A stretch of 64,000 nucleotides of DNA from Lutraria lutraria (GCA_964023205.1 OZ026847.1:1982819-2046818), one strand, 5' to 3'; positions 47,899 through 62,061 are shown, counted from the stretch's first letter. Notes: generated by a model from the sequence alone, not told the origin. Translations and numbers: made by a program.

Positions 47899-49617
47899 GT
47901 CAATTCAACTTTGAACTAGTCCACAATCCTGGTATTAAGCATAGAAACGCTGACTTTTTGTCAAGAGTTGCCCAAGGTGATCAGACATTATGTAGGCAGT
48001 GCAAATTGCCTATTACACATAATCAAATCAGAGAAGGAGCTTTATCGGAAGGAGCCACGAAGGAGGCGGTCGACGCAATGATCATAGGATCTTTGTTAGA
48101 GGAGCAGTCTGACAATGACGAAGAGGAGCAAGAAGAGCATGTACCATTACAACACTACAGGAGACACCCACCACGTGTGCGTAGGAAAAGAGGGCGTAAA
48201 TTAAATAAACCGGAACCAGCTAAACAAAAACTGGAACCGAATAATGAATTAACAAGAGAACGATTACAAGAATATCAAGAAGAGTATCAAGATTTAGGTT
48301 ATATACGAAAATTGAAACTTGACAATGTCAGTAAACCAGTGTGGTCAACAATTTCGGATAAGGGTAAAGACGTGAAGTTTTGGGTTTCTAGATGGGATTT
48401 ATTAGCGATACGCAGTAGTTTGTTATGCATTAAATGGGAATGTTCAGAGAAAGACATCAGATGGAGAGTCTGTGTCCCAAAGAAGGTGATACCATTTGTC
48501 ATGTGGTACATTCATGATGCTCACGTGTCTGGTTACATGGGTATCAAGAAATCATTTGACAAAGAAAACAATGTCCATTTTACTGGAATAGCATGAGTCG
48601 CACTGCAGCAAGTTATGTCCGTTCCTGTGAACTGTGTGGTGAGGCAAATAACCCTCCATGTTCAAAGAGACATTTCTTACAGCCATACACAGTTGGACAT
48701 CGTTTTGAAAGAATTGCTATGAATATTGCTGGTCCGTTCCCTAGGTCAGAAAATGGTAATGCCTACATTCTAGTCATAGGTAACTATTTTACTAAATTTG
48801 TCGAGATTTTTCCATTGAGTGACATGACCGCCATTACTCTAGCAGAATGTGTAGTAAGGGGTTGGATCAAACGATACGGCTGTCCCAGAGAGATACACTC
48901 TGATCAGGGACGTCAGTTTGAAAGTGTGGTGTTTCAAGAAGTATGTAAATTATTAGAAATAAGCAAAACTCGGACGACTCCTTTACATGCAAGATCAGAT
49001 GGTTTTGTAGAACGGATGAATAGAACTATTCAAAATATTTTGTCAAAGTTAGTTCAGTCAAACCAAAAGGATTGGGATAAATATTTACGTTTTATTGTGA
49101 TGGCATGTAACTCCATTCCACAGGAAAGTACTGGTTTTACGCCATCTCGACTTATGTACGGGGAAGAAATAACTATGCCTATTGATCTATTGTCTGACAA
49201 TTTCTCAACTCATGAGCAGGAGCCTGAGCAGTTAATGACGGAGTATGCGGGTGGTTTACAAAATACATTGAAGGAGCCTTGGTTCAAGAAAATCTAAAGA
49301 CAGCTTCACTACGCCAAAAGAAACAGTACGATACTCGTGTTAAAGCTTTTCACTTTAACAACGGTGATTCAGTATGGAGAAATAAAAAACAAGCAGTACC
49401 TGGAATGAAAACAAAAATACAACGTCACTGGACAGGACCTTGGAAAATAACACAGAAATTGTGTGATGTATTGTTTAGAATTCAGAATGCTCCTAATTTA
49501 CCTTCTGTTATCATTCATGGGGATAATTTAAAACCATATTTTGGCGGAAAGACAGTAAATGTAGAAATTGAGAAAGTTCAACAAAATACACAAGACCCGT
49601 CACTCAGTTACATTTAG
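47838..49617 (+). pseudogene. Integrase, frame-broken with an extra deletion (U8, type B)
   Basis: Split into 47838-48596 and 48593-49297 by the type-B 1-bp deletion; C-terminal piece 49279-49617. Private Val64Ile in the tether. Confidence 0.86.
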
Positions 49618-50105
49618 ATCCTGGTGCAGGAAATCTACCAGATTACAGTTTTTCCGGAGTAGATCATTTTTTGCGGAATGCCAATGTAGATATAGTGGAC
49701 ACAATTTAAGTGATACTGAATCAAATAACAAACGTGATAATTTGACTTTATTAAATCGTGTGGTGACGAACAATCTGAGTACAAAAATAGAGTTTGTGTC
49801 CTATATCAATGACTGGTTCACCAACGTAATTTTCAAGCCAAGAACTGGTTGTCATATCAAGAAGAAATCTTGGTCTGCAGCAATATCAGGGAGATATTTT
49901 GACTTTCGTATTGAACTAAGTAAGTTCAAGACAATGTATTATTGAGAAACATTTATCTGAAGAACAGTTGATCATTACTTACTTGGTAAGATGACTTTCA
50001 TGCATTATAGGTATGCGACAAATATTTTGATACTTTCACGTTTTCTTTAGTTTTGGTTATTTTATGTTGTTGGTGTTATATTGAACAGTGGAAGTTCAAT
50101 GTCAT
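49618..50105 (+). other. 3' region without recognised gene (U8)
   Basis: Equivalent to 7907-8394; nothing further seen. Confidence 0.5.
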
Positions 50106-50119
50106 AAAGAAGGGGATAG

Positions 50120-50434
50120 TGTAACGAATTTGCGTTTATGCTCTATGTATTCACGGTCCATTCGTTACTCCTCCTTTCATCCCATATTTCATTCATTACT
50201 CCTTTCATTCGTTGTCATATTCATTACTCCTTTCATGTTTACTCTTTTATGCATTGCTCCATCGTATGAAGGAGCACAGGAGCTACTGTAGTCTCCTTTT
50301 GGGAGCACTATTTGCTATACATACTCTTGTTGTTGTCATCATATCTGAGATACGTATATTCGGTGGAAATAAATAGTCACGTTTTGAGTTATTGTGTGTT
50401 GTTCCTCGTTCTGTAAAATCCTCATTGCGTTTCA
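50120..50434 (+). repeat. LTR 9
   Basis: 315 bp, A allele. Confidence 0.92.
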
Positions 50435-50524
50435 TTGGTGGCAGCGGTGGGATTATTTGCACATTATCTAATGAGATAAGCGAATCCTTGATATTTAATA
50501 ATTGAGTGAATTTAATAGAACAGG

Positions 50525-51799
50525 ATGGAGAACACTTGTGAGACATCACATGGAGATTCTATTCCACATAATTCCAATCTTCTAAACCAAGTCATTAATG
50601 ACTCGGGGATTGGTCAAACGTTCTTTCCACCAGATTTTGAAAGTGAAGCTACAGTAAGTACGCCATTGTCTCTTGGAATTAATCCAGTGGAGCATGGTGG
50701 TACTGAAACGGCTCCAGCTAAGGCTGTTAGCGTACGGAGTCATACATGGAAATATTTTGTACTTTTCTGGATATTAGTGATACTCCTCGCAGTTATTGTT
50801 GAATTTGCCATGGACAAATTTAACCACATAAAAGAATTGGCTTGGGATAGAATTGAAGAGTACAGCTTCATGGCTTGGGTAAATATTATCATTCTTGCAG
50901 CGTTTTTGCTGTCTCTTTGTCTGAAGTTGAATATGGATAAAGCAGTGCAGAATACTCATTCTCCAATACCTCAGGACGGCACACCTAACAGTACTGTAAA
51001 ATTATTGGATCCTACTCGTAGACGCACGAGTCCCGTCAGTCGCGACTTTCCATGTCGGCGAACATTCAACGGTCATGCATCTGATACTTGGCATGATTTT
51101 CGGAGGTATTATGATAATCTGGCTTTGCTAAATCGCTTGTCAGTAGAATATAAACGGAGAACACTACTTTGTAGTCTAAGGGGTCAAGCTGAATCGTTTG
51201 TTCACGGCTTACCGCCGAGTATTCAGAATGATTGGAACTTGCTAATTACAAAACTTGAAGACAGATTTGGAATTGCCAATATGAAGGACAGCTATATCGC
51301 GGATGCAAAGCTTCGTAGAAAGCAGAAAAATGAGTCATTTCGAGAATTTGGCCAAGCTCTCGAAGACTTATTTCGGAAAGCATACCCAGAGAATTCAGAA
51401 TTTGTACAGGAGCAGGCGTTTACCACGTTTTTGGATGCAAAGCTTCGTAGAAAGCAGAAAAATGAGTCATTTCGAGAATTTGGCCAAGCTCTCGAAGACT
51501 TATTTCGGAAAGCATACCCAGAGAATTCAGAATTTGTACAGGAGCAGGCGTTTACCACGTTTTTGGATAACTGCAACGAATCGGTAGATTTTCGACTGGC
51601 AGTAAAAAGAACTAAGCCAAAGACATTGCAGGAGGCTATTACTAATGCCATGCAGGAAGACTGTTTACCATTAACAGAGAGAGAAAGAAGCACACATCTT
51701 AAAAACGTGTATGGTACAGGTCGTAGAGGCAGGGGCGGTTTTGGGAGAAAGTTTCCGCAAAGACCTCTATCCAATGACTCAGAACAAGATTTAAATTAG
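50525..51799 (+). CDS. gag: Gag (U9, 424 aa)
   Basis: Protein identical to U1 Gag. Slippery heptamer at 51790-51796. Confidence 0.87.
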   Translation: MENTCETSHGDSIPHNSNLLNQVINDSGIGQTFFPPDFESEATVSTPLSLGINPVEHGGTETAPAKAVSVRSHTWKYFVLFWILVILLAVIVEFAMDKFNHIKELAWDRIEEYSFMAWVNIIILAAFLLSLCLKLNMDKAVQNTHSPIPQDGTPNSTVKLLDPTRRRTSPVSRDFPCRRTFNGHASDTWHDFRRYYDNLALLNRLSVEYKRRTLLCSLRGQAESFVHGLPPSIQNDWNLLITKLEDRFGIANMKDSYIADAKLRRKQKNESFREFGQALEDLFRKAYPENSEFVQEQAFTTFLDAKLRRKQKNESFREFGQALEDLFRKAYPENSEFVQEQAFTTFLDNCNESVDFRLAVKRTKPKTLQEAITNAMQEDCLPLTERERSTHLKNVYGTGRRGRGGFGRKFPQRPLSNDSEQDLN

Positions 51800-53876
51800 G
51801 TACGTCCAACTCGGCAGGTCGCGAGGAGGATGTTCTTATTGACAAAAGACCTAACCAAACGGAGTTATGTTGTAAATTAAAGAAGGGCATGAAGATTACT
51901 AGCACTGTTGGTGGCCTGCCAGTTTCTTTGAAAGTGGACACAGGCTCAGCATCAACATTTATCACGAGTAAAGTTTTTAAGAAAATTCCATACAAATTAC
52001 GCCCAGGACACGGAAGTTCATTGCAGCCAATGGAACTGTCCTTAATTGTGATGGAGAAACAACATTACTAATGGAGTTCGACGGAGTGGAATTGAACGTT
52101 CCCGTAATTGTTGGCGGGGTTACTGAGAACTTGTTAGGTCATGACTTCTTGCAGCATTTTCAGTGTCCCTTAGATATGGAACATCGGAAGATATACATTG
52201 GAAAAGAAGGCAAAGAAAATACATACTTGAAACCAAGAAGGAGTCGTTTGACTCGAGTAGCTGCTGCAAAGACTATAGCGGTATCCGCTAAGAGTGAATG
52301 TCTAATTCCAGCAAAGTTTAAGGATAAACCATTGAGTGGAGATGGAATTTTAATGGTTCTTGCACGTTGTTTAGTTAATGCAGGACAGTCTATTAAGAAA
52401 TGCAATGCTCTTAAATCCTGGAATTGAGGATATTAAAATTCCCCAACGGTACTGTGATTGCTCTGTTTGAACATGTGAGACATGGCGAAATCTCTAATTC
52501 AGTCTGTCATATTCGACAAGGCACGTCAGAAGACATTTTGCCACCACATCTTAATGAAGTATTGCAAAAGAGCTCGGAGAGTCTTGAATCTAAAGATAAG
52601 TTCAGGGATTTATTGTATCGAAAACAGGAGGCATTTGCTGGTCCTGGAGAGATTGGACGTTGCAATTTAGGCAAACATCGTATAGTACTGACTGACGACA
52701 CTCCAGTGAAAGATTCCCCGAGGAGGATTCCGATTTACAAGAGAGATGTCTTGGAGGAGCAAGTCAAGAAGCTGGAGGAGCAAGCTTTAATTGGGAAGTC
52801 TGATAGCCCGTACTCCGCTCAAATTGTGTTAGTTAAGAAGAAAGATGATACCTGGAGAATGTGTGTAGACTATATAAAAATTGAATGAAAAGACGGTTAA
52901 AGATGCTTATCCCCTCCCTAGGATCGAGGATAACTTGGATTCACTATCTGGAGCATACCCATTTCCACTCTTGATTGTTACATGGCATATCACCAGATTG
53001 AACTGGAAGAAAACGACAAGATTAAAACAGCTTTTGCTACTCCTACAGGCGGATTATACCACTATGTGACCATGCCATTTGGGTTATGTAATGTGCCTGC
53101 GACATTTCAGAGAATTGCAGAGAAAGCGCTTGAGGGACTACAGTGGAAAATTGCAGTGTTATATCTGGATGATATCATTGTATTCAGTCATGACTTTGAC
53201 TCACATATCAGAGATCTGGAAGTGGTATTAGACAGAATGATAAATGCTGGACTGAAATTGAAACCATCTAAGTGTAAATTCTTTAGAGAAGAAACCAATT
53301 TCCTAGGTCACGTTATATCCAAGAACGGAGTAAAACCAGATCCAAGTAAAATTGAGGTTGTCAAAAATCTTACACATCCAACTCGTTTGAAAGATTTGCG
53401 TGGTTTTCTAGGACTCACATCATACTACAGGAAATTTATCGAAAATTATTCAGAAATTGCAAAGCTTTTGTACTTTCTTACTAGGACAAATGTCAATGGA
53501 TGTGGAATACCGAGTGTGAAACAGCCTTTTATGAGCTGAAGGAGAAACTCACTTGTGCTCCTATACTTGCTTACATGGAGGTGAGTTTGTCCTTAACTGT
53601 GATGCTAGCTCATCGTCCATTGGAGCGGTCCTTTCGCAGGAGCAAAATGGCTCCGAAAGGGTGATAGCGTATGCTAGTCGAACATTGAGTGCAACAGAAC
53701 GCATTTATTGTGTGACAAAACTCGAAATGCTTGCAGTGGAATTCTTCACAAAGCATTTTAAGCATTACTTACTCGGAAGACATTTTACAGTGAGGTCAGA
53801 TCATGGTTCTTTACGGTGGTTGAGCCGTTTCAAAGAACCAGATGGTCAGATACAAAGATGGCTGGAACAATTATAA
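51790..53876 (+). pseudogene. Protease-RT-RNase H, frame-broken (U9, type B)
   Basis: Pieces: 51889-52071, 52071-52427, 52424-52888, 52881-53069, 52982-53539 and 53553-53876. Confidence 0.87.
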
Positions 53877-55595
53877 GTCAATTCAACTTTGAACTAGTCC
53901 ACAATCCTGGTATTAAGCATAGAAACGCTGACTTTTTGTCAAGAGTTGCCCAAGGTGATCAGACATTATGTAGGCAGTGCAAATTGCCTATTACACATAA
54001 TCAAGTCAGAGAAGGAGCTTTATCGGAAGGAGCCACGAAGGAGGCGGTCGACGCAATGATCATAGGATCTTTGTTAGAGGAGCAGTCTGACAATGACGAA
54101 GAGGAGCAAGAAGAGCATGTACCATTACAACACTACAGGAGACACCCACCACGTGTGCGTAGGAAAAGAGGGCGTAAATTAAATAAACCGGAACCAGCTA
54201 AACAAAAACTGGAACCGAATAATGAATTAACAAGAGAACGATTACAAGAATATCAAGAAGAGTATCAAGATTTAGGTTATATACGAAAATTGAAACTTGA
54301 CAATGTCAGTAAACCAGTGTGGTCAACAATTTCGGATAAGGGTAAAGACGTGAAGTTTTGGGTTTCTAGATGGGATTTATTAGCGATACGCAGTAGTTTG
54401 TTATGCATTAAATGGGAATGTTCAGAGAAAGACATCAGATGGAGAGTCTGTGTCCCAAAGAAGGTGATACCATTTGTCATGTGGTACATTCATGATGCTC
54501 ACGTGTCTGGTTACATGGGTATCAAGAAATCATTTGACAAAGAAAACAATGTCCATTTTACTGGAATAGCATGAGTCGCACTGCAGCAAGTTATGTCCGT
54601 TCCTGTGAACTGTGTGGTGAGGCAAATAACCCTCCATGTTCAAAGAGACATTTCTTACAGCCATACACAGTTGGACATCGTTTTGAAAGAATTGCTATGA
54701 ATATTGCTGGTCCGTTCCCTAGGTCAGAAAATGGTAATGCCTACATTCTAGTCATAGGTAACTATTTTACTAAATTTGTCGAGATTTTTCCATTGAGTGA
54801 CATGACCGCCATTACTCTAGCAGAATGTGTAGTAAGGGGTTGGATCAAACGATACGGCTGTCCCAGAGAGATACACTCTGATCAGGGACGTCAGTTTGAA
54901 AGTGTGGTGTTTCAAGAAGTATGTAAATTATTAGAAATAAGCAAAACTCGGACGACTCCTTTACATGCAAGATCAGATGGTTTTGTAGAACGGATGAATA
55001 GAACTATTCAAAATATTTTGTCAAAGTTAGTTCAGTCAAACCAAAAGGATTGGGATAAATATTTACGTTTTATTGTGATGGCATGTAACTCCATTCCACA
55101 GGAAAGTACTGGTTTTACGCCATCTCGACTTATGTACGGGGAAGAAATAACTATGCCTATTGATCTATTGTCTGACAATTTCTCAACTCATGAGCAGGAG
55201 CCTGAGCAGTTAATGACGGAGTATGCGGGTGGTTTACAAAATACATTGAAGGAGCCTTGGTTCAAGAAAATCTAAAGACAGCTTCACTACGCCAAAAGAA
55301 ACAGTACGATACTCGTGTTAAAGCTTTTCACTTTAACAACGGTGATTCAGTATGGAGAAATAAAAAACAAGCAGTACCTGGAATGAAAACAAAAATACAA
55401 CGTCACTGGACAGGACCTTGGAAAATAACACAGAAATTGTGTGATGTATTGTTTAGAATTCAGAATGCTCCTAATTTACCTTCTGTTATCATTCATGGGG
55501 ATAATTTAAAACCATATTTTGGCGGAAAGACAGTAAATGTAGAAATTGAGAAAGTTCAACAAAATACACAAGACCCGTCACTCAGTTACATTTAG
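53816..55595 (+). pseudogene. Integrase, frame-broken with an extra deletion (U9, type B)
   Basis: Split into 53816-54574 and 54571-55275; C-terminal piece 55257-55595. Confidence 0.86.
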
Positions 55596-56083
55596 ATCCT
55601 GGTGCAGGAAATCTACCAGATTACAGTTTTTCCGGAGTAGATCATTTTTTGCGGAATGCCAATGTAGATATAGTGGACACAATTTAAGTGATACTGAATC
55701 AAATAACAAACGTGATAATTTGACTTTATTAAATCGTGTGGTGACGAACAATCTGAGTACAAAAATAGAGTTTGTGTCCTATATCAATGACTGGTTCACC
55801 AACGTAATTTTCAAGCCAAGAACTGGTTGTCATATCAAGAAGAAATCTTGGTCTGCAGCAATATCAGGGAGATATTTTGACTTTCGTATTGAACTAAGTA
55901 AGTTCAAGACAATGTATTATTGAGAAACATTTATCTGAAGAACAGTTGATCATTACTTACTTGGTAAGATGACTTTCATGCATTATAGGTATGCGACAAA
56001 TATTTTGATACTTTCACGTTTTCTTTAGTTTTGGTTATTTTATGTTGTTGGTGTTATATTGAACAGTGGAAGTTCAATGTCAT
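55596..56083 (+). other. 3' region without recognised gene (U9)
   Basis: Equivalent to 7907-8394; nothing further seen. Confidence 0.5.
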
Positions 56084-56097
56084 AAAGAAGGGGATAG

Positions 56098-56412
56098 TGT
56101 AACGAATTTGCGTTTATGCTCTATGTATTCACGGTCCATTCGTTACTCCTCCTTTCATCCCATATTTCATTCATTACTCCTTTCATTCGTTGTCATATTC
56201 ATTACTCCTTTCATGTTTACTCTTTTATGCATTGCTCCATCGTATGAAGGAGCACAGGAGCTACTGTAGTCTCCTTTTGGGAGCACTATTTGCTATACAT
56301 ACTCTTGTTGTTGTCATCATATCTGAGATACGTATATTCGGTGGAAATAAATAGTCACGTTTTGAGTTATTGTGTGTTGTTCCTCGTTCTGTAAAATCCT
56401 CATTGCGTTTCA
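56098..56412 (+). repeat. LTR 10
   Basis: 315 bp, A allele. Confidence 0.92.
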
Positions 56413-56502
56413 TTGGTGGCAGCGGTGGGATTATTTGCACATTATCTAATGAGATAAGCGAATCCTTGATATTTAATAATTGAGTGAATTTAATAGAACA
56501 GG

Positions 56503-57777
56503 ATGGAGAACACTTGTGAGACATCACATGGAGATTCTATTCCACATAATTCCAATCTTCTAAACCAAGTCATTAATGACTCGGGGATTGGTCAAACGTT
56601 CTTTCCACCAGATTTTGAAAGTGAAGCTACAGTAAGTACGCCATTGTCTCTTGGAATTAATCCAGTGGAGCATGGTGGTACTGAAACGGCTCCAGCTAAG
56701 GCTGTTAGCGTACGGAGTCATACATGGAAATATTTTGTACTTTTCTGGATATTAGTGATACTCCTCGCAGTTATTGTTGAATTTGCCATGGACAAATTTA
56801 ACCACATAAAAGAATTGGCTTGGGATAGAATTGAAGAGTACAGCTTCATGGCTTGGGTAAATATTATCATTCTTGCAGCGTTTTTGCTGTCTCTTTGTCT
56901 GAAGTTGAATATGGATAAAGCAGTGCAGAATACTCATTCTCCAATACCTCAGGACGGCACACCTAACAGTACTGTAAAATTATTGGATCCTACTCGTAGA
57001 CGCACGAGTCCCGTCAGTCGCGACTTTCCATGTCGGCGAACATTCAACGGTCATGCATCTGATACTTGGCATGATTTTCGGAGGTATTATGATAATCTGG
57101 CTTTGCTAAATCGCTTGTCAGTAGAATATAAACGGAGAACACTACTTTGTAGTCTAAGGGGTCAAGCTGAATCGTTTGTTCACGGCTTACCGCCGAGTAT
57201 TCAGAATGATTGGAACTTGCTAATTACAAAACTTGAAGACAGATTTGGAATTGCCAATATGAAGGACAGCTATATCGCGGATGCAAAGCTTCGTAGAAAG
57301 CAGAAAAATGAGTCATTTCGAGAATTTGGCCAAGCTCTCGAAGACTTATTTCGGAAAGCATACCCAGAGAATTCAGAATTTGTACAGGAGCAGGCGTTTA
57401 CCACGTTTTTGGATGCAAAGCTTCGTAGAAAGCAGAAAAATGAGTCATTTCGAGAATTTGGCCAAGCTCTCGAAGACTTATTTCGGAAAGCATACCCAGA
57501 GAATTCAGAATTTGTACAGGAGCAGGCGTTTACCACGTTTTTGGATAACTGCAACGAATCGGTAGATTTTCGACTGGCAGTAAAAAGAACTAAGCCAAAG
57601 ACATTGCAGGAGGCTATTACTAATGCCATGCAGGAAGACTGTTTACCATTAACAGAGAGAGAAAGAAGCACACATCTTAAAAACGTGTATGGTACAGGTC
57701 GTAGAGGCAGGGGCGGTTTTGGGAGAAAGTTTCCGCAAAGACCTCTATCCAATGACTCAGAACAAGATTTAAATTAG
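56503..57777 (+). CDS. gag: Gag (U10, 424 aa)
   Basis: Protein identical to U1 Gag. Slippery heptamer at 57768-57774. Confidence 0.87.
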   Translation: MENTCETSHGDSIPHNSNLLNQVINDSGIGQTFFPPDFESEATVSTPLSLGINPVEHGGTETAPAKAVSVRSHTWKYFVLFWILVILLAVIVEFAMDKFNHIKELAWDRIEEYSFMAWVNIIILAAFLLSLCLKLNMDKAVQNTHSPIPQDGTPNSTVKLLDPTRRRTSPVSRDFPCRRTFNGHASDTWHDFRRYYDNLALLNRLSVEYKRRTLLCSLRGQAESFVHGLPPSIQNDWNLLITKLEDRFGIANMKDSYIADAKLRRKQKNESFREFGQALEDLFRKAYPENSEFVQEQAFTTFLDAKLRRKQKNESFREFGQALEDLFRKAYPENSEFVQEQAFTTFLDNCNESVDFRLAVKRTKPKTLQEAITNAMQEDCLPLTERERSTHLKNVYGTGRRGRGGFGRKFPQRPLSNDSEQDLN

Positions 57778-59854
57778 GTACGTCCAACTCGGCAGGTCGC
57801 GAGGAGGATGTTCTTATTGACAAAAGACCTAACCAAACGGAGTTATGTTGTAAATTAAAGAAGGGCATGAAGATTACTAGCACTGTTGGTGGCCTGCCAG
57901 TTTCTTTGAAAGTGGACACAGGCTCAGCATCAACATTTATCACGAGTAAAGTTTTTAAGAAAATTCCATACAAATTACGCCCAGGACACGGAAGTTCATT
58001 GCAGCCAATGGAACTGTCCTTAATTGTGATGGAGAAACAACATTACTAATGGAGTTCGACGGAGTGGAATTGAACGTTCCCGTAATTGTTGGCGGGGTTA
58101 CTGAGAACTTGTTAGGTCATGACTTCTTGCAGCATTTTCAGTGTCCCTTAGATATGGAACATCGGAAGATATACATTGGAAAAGAAGGCAAAGAAAATAC
58201 ATACTTGAAACCAAGAAGGAGTCGTTTGACTCGAGTAGCTGCTGCAAAGACTATAGCGGTATCCGCTAAGAGTGAATGTCTAATTCCAGCAAAGTTTAAG
58301 GATAAACCATTGAGTGGAGATGGAATTTTAATGGTTCTTGCACGTTGTTTAGTTAATGCAGGACAGTCTATTAAGAAATGCAATGCTCTTAAATCCTGGA
58401 ATTGAGGATATTAAAATTCCCCAACGGTACTGTGATTGCTCTGTTTGAACATGTGAGACATGGCGAAATCTCTAATTCAGTCTGTCATATTCGACAAGGC
58501 ACGTCAGAAGACATTTTGCCACCACATCTTAATGAAGTATTGCAAAAGAGCTCGGAGAGTCTTGAATCTAAAGATAAGTTCAGGGATTTATTGTATCGAA
58601 AACAGGAGGCATTTGCTGGTCCTGGAGAGATTGGACGTTGCAATTTAGGCAAACATCGTATAGTACTGACTGACGACACTCCAGTGAAAGATTCCCCGAG
58701 GAGGATTCCGATTTACAAGAGAGATGTCTTGGAGGAGCAAGTCAAGAAGCTGGAGGAGCAAGCTTTAATTGGGAAGTCTGATAGCCCGTACTCCGCTCAA
58801 ATTGTGTTAGTTAAGAAGAAAGATGATACCTGGAGAATGTGTGTAGACTATATAAAAATTGAATGAAAAGACGGTTAAAGATGCTTATCCCCTCCCTAGG
58901 ATCGAGGATAACTTGGATTCACTATCTGGAGCATACCCATTTCCACTCTTGATTGTTACATGGCATATCACCAGATTGAACTGGAAGAAAACGACAAGAT
59001 TAAAACAGCTTTTGCTACTCCTACAGGCGGATTATACCACTATGTGACCATGCCATTTGGGTTATGTAATGTGCCTGCGACATTTCAGAGAATTGCAGAG
59101 AAAGCGCTTGAGGGACTACAGTGGAAAATTGCAGTGTTATATCTGGATGATATCATTGTATTCAGTCATGACTTTGACTCACATATCAGAGATCTGGAAG
59201 TGGTATTAGACAGAATGATAAATGCTGGACTGAAATTGAAACCATCTAAGTGTAAATTCTTTAGAGAAGAAACCAATTTCCTAGGTCACGTTATATCCAA
59301 GAACGGAGTAAAACCAGATCCAAGTAAAATTGAGGTTGTCAAAAATCTTACACATCCAACTCGTTTGAAAGATTTGCGTGGTTTTCTAGGACTCACATCA
59401 TACTACAGGAAATTTATCGAAAATTATTCAGAAATTGCAAAGCTTTTGTACTTTCTTACTAGGACAAATGTCAATGGATGTGGAATACCGAGTGTGAAAC
59501 AGCCTTTTATGAGCTGAAGGAGAAACTCACTTGTGCTCCTATACTTGCTTACATGGAGGTGAGTTTGTCCTTAACTGTGATGCTAGCTCATCGTCCATTG
59601 GAGCGGTCCTTTCGCAGGAGCAAAATGGCTCCGAAAGGGTGATAGCGTATGCTAGTCGAACATTGAGTGCAACAGAACGCATTTATTGTGTGACAAAACT
59701 CGAAATGCTTGCAGTGGAATTCTTCACAAAGCATTTTAAGCATTACTTACTCGGAAGACATTTTACAGTGAGGTCAGATCATGGTTCTTTACGGTGGTTG
59801 AGCCGTTTCAAAGAACCAGATGGTCAGATACAAAGATGGCTGGAACAATTATAA
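57768..59854 (+). pseudogene. Protease-RT-RNase H, frame-broken (U10, type B)
   Basis: Pieces: 57867-58049, 58049-58405, 58402-58866, 58859-59047, 58960-59517 and 59531-59854. Confidence 0.87.
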
Positions 59855-61573
59855 GTCAATTCAACTTTGAACTAGTCCACAATCCTGGTATTAAGCATAG
59901 AAACGCTGACTTTTTGTCAAGAGTTGCCCAAGGTGATCAGACATTATGTAGGCAGTGCAAATTGCCTATTACACATAATCAAGTCAGAGAAGGAGCTTTA
60001 TCGGAAGGAGCCACGAAGGAGGCGGTCGACGCAATGATCATAGGATCTTTGTTAGAGGAGCAGTCTGACAATGACGAAGAGGAGCAAGAAGAGCATGTAC
60101 CATTACAACACTACAGGAGACACCCACCACGTGTGCGTAGGAAAAGAGGGCGTAAATTAAATAAACCGGAACCAGCTAAACAAAAACTGGAACCGAATAA
60201 TGAATTAACAAGAGAACGATTACAAGAATATCAAGAAGAGTATCAAGATTTAGGTTATATACGAAAATTGAAACTTGACAATGTCAGTAAACCAGTGTGG
60301 TCAACAATTTCGGATAAGGGTAAAGACGTGAAGTTTTGGGTTTCTAGATGGGATTTATTAGCGATACGCAGTAGTTTGTTATGCATTAAATGGGAATGTT
60401 CAGAGAAAGACATCAGATGGAGAGTCTGTGTCCCAAAGAAGGTGATACCATTTGTCATGTGGTACATTCATGATGCTCACGTGTCTGGTTACATGGGTAT
60501 CAAGAAATCATTTGACAAAGAAAACAATGTCCATTTTACTGGAATAGCATGAGTCGCACTGCAGCAAGTTATGTCCGTTCCTGTGAACTGTGTGGTGAGG
60601 CAAATAACCCTCCATGTTCAAAGAGACATTTCTTACAGCCATACACAGTTGGACATCGTTTTGAAAGAATTGCTATGAATATTGCTGGTCCGTTCCCTAG
60701 GTCAGAAAATGGTAATGCCTACATTCTAGTCATAGGTAACTATTTTACTAAATTTGTCGAGATTTTTCCATTGAGTGACATGACCGCCATTACTCTAGCA
60801 GAATGTGTAGTAAGGGGTTGGATCAAACGATACGGCTGTCCCAGAGAGATACACTCTGATCAGGGACGTCAGTTTGAAAGTGTGGTGTTTCAAGAAGTAT
60901 GTAAATTATTAGAAATAAGCAAAACTCGGACGACTCCTTTACATGCAAGATCAGATGGTTTTGTAGAACGGATGAATAGAACTATTCAAAATATTTTGTC
61001 AAAGTTAGTTCAGTCAAACCAAAAGGATTGGGATAAATATTTACGTTTTATTGTGATGGCATGTAACTCCATTCCACAGGAAAGTACTGGTTTTACGCCA
61101 TCTCGACTTATGTACGGGGAAGAAATAACTATGCCTATTGATCTATTGTCTGACAATTTCTCAACTCATGAGCAGGAGCCTGAGCAGTTAATGACGGAGT
61201 ATGCGGGTGGTTTACAAAATACATTGAAGGAGCCTTGGTTCAAGAAAATCTAAAGACAGCTTCACTACGCCAAAAGAAACAGTACGATACTCGTGTTAAA
61301 GCTTTTCACTTTAACAACGGTGATTCAGTATGGAGAAATAAAAAACAAGCAGTACCTGGAATGAAAACAAAAATACAACGTCACTGGACAGGACCTTGGA
61401 AAATAACACAGAAATTGTGTGATGTATTGTTTAGAATTCAGAATGCTCCTAATTTACCTTCTGTTATCATTCATGGGGATAATTTAAAACCATATTTTGG
61501 CGGAAAGACAGTAAATGTAGAAATTGAGAAAGTTCAACAAAATACACAAGACCCGTCACTCAGTTACATTTAG
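59794..61573 (+). pseudogene. Integrase, frame-broken with an extra deletion (U10, type B)
   Basis: Split into 59794-60552 and 60549-61253; C-terminal piece 61235-61573. Confidence 0.86.
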
Positions 61574-62061
61574 ATCCTGGTGCAGGAAATCTACCAGATT
61601 ACAGTTTTTCCGGAGTAGATCATTTTTTGCGGAATGCCAATGTAGATATAGTGGACACAATTTAAGTGATACTGAATCAAATAACAAACGTGATAATTTG
61701 ACTTTATTAAATCGTGTGGTGACGAACAATCTGAGTACAAAAATAGAGTTTGTGTCCTATATCAATGACTGGTTCACCAACGTAATTTTCAAGCCAAGAA
61801 CTGGTTGTCATATCAAGAAGAAATCTTGGTCTGCAGCAATATCAGGGAGATATTTTGACTTTCGTATTGAACTAAGTAAGTTCAAGACAATGTATTATTG
61901 AGAAACATTTATCTGAAGAACAGTTGATCATTACTTACTTGGTAAGATGACTTTCATGCATTATAGGTATGCGACAAATATTTTGATACTTTCACGTTTT
62001 CTTTAGTTTTGGTTATTTTATGTTGTTGGTGTTATATTGAACAGTGGAAGTTCAATGTCAT
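61574..62061 (+). other. 3' region without recognised gene (U10)
   Basis: Equivalent to 7907-8394; nothing further seen. Confidence 0.5.

Larger units (their letters stand above)
44142..50119 (+). mobile_element. Unit U8, complete, type B in pol
   Basis: 5978 bp. LTR G allele and gag as in type A, then AAGAAAT (46417-46423), four A, RT Val, GAG at 47564-47566, integrase deletion at 48564/48565. Same A-to-B switch as U3. Private changes: G to T at 46476 (Val to Leu) and G to A at 48027 (Val64Ile). Confidence 0.95.
50120..56097 (+). mobile_element. Unit U9, complete, type B
   Basis: 5978 bp. LTR A allele, gag duplication, AAGAAAT at 52395-52401, GAG at 53542-53544, integrase deletion at 54542/54543. 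No private coding change seen; same as U10 at all scored sites. Confidence 0.95.
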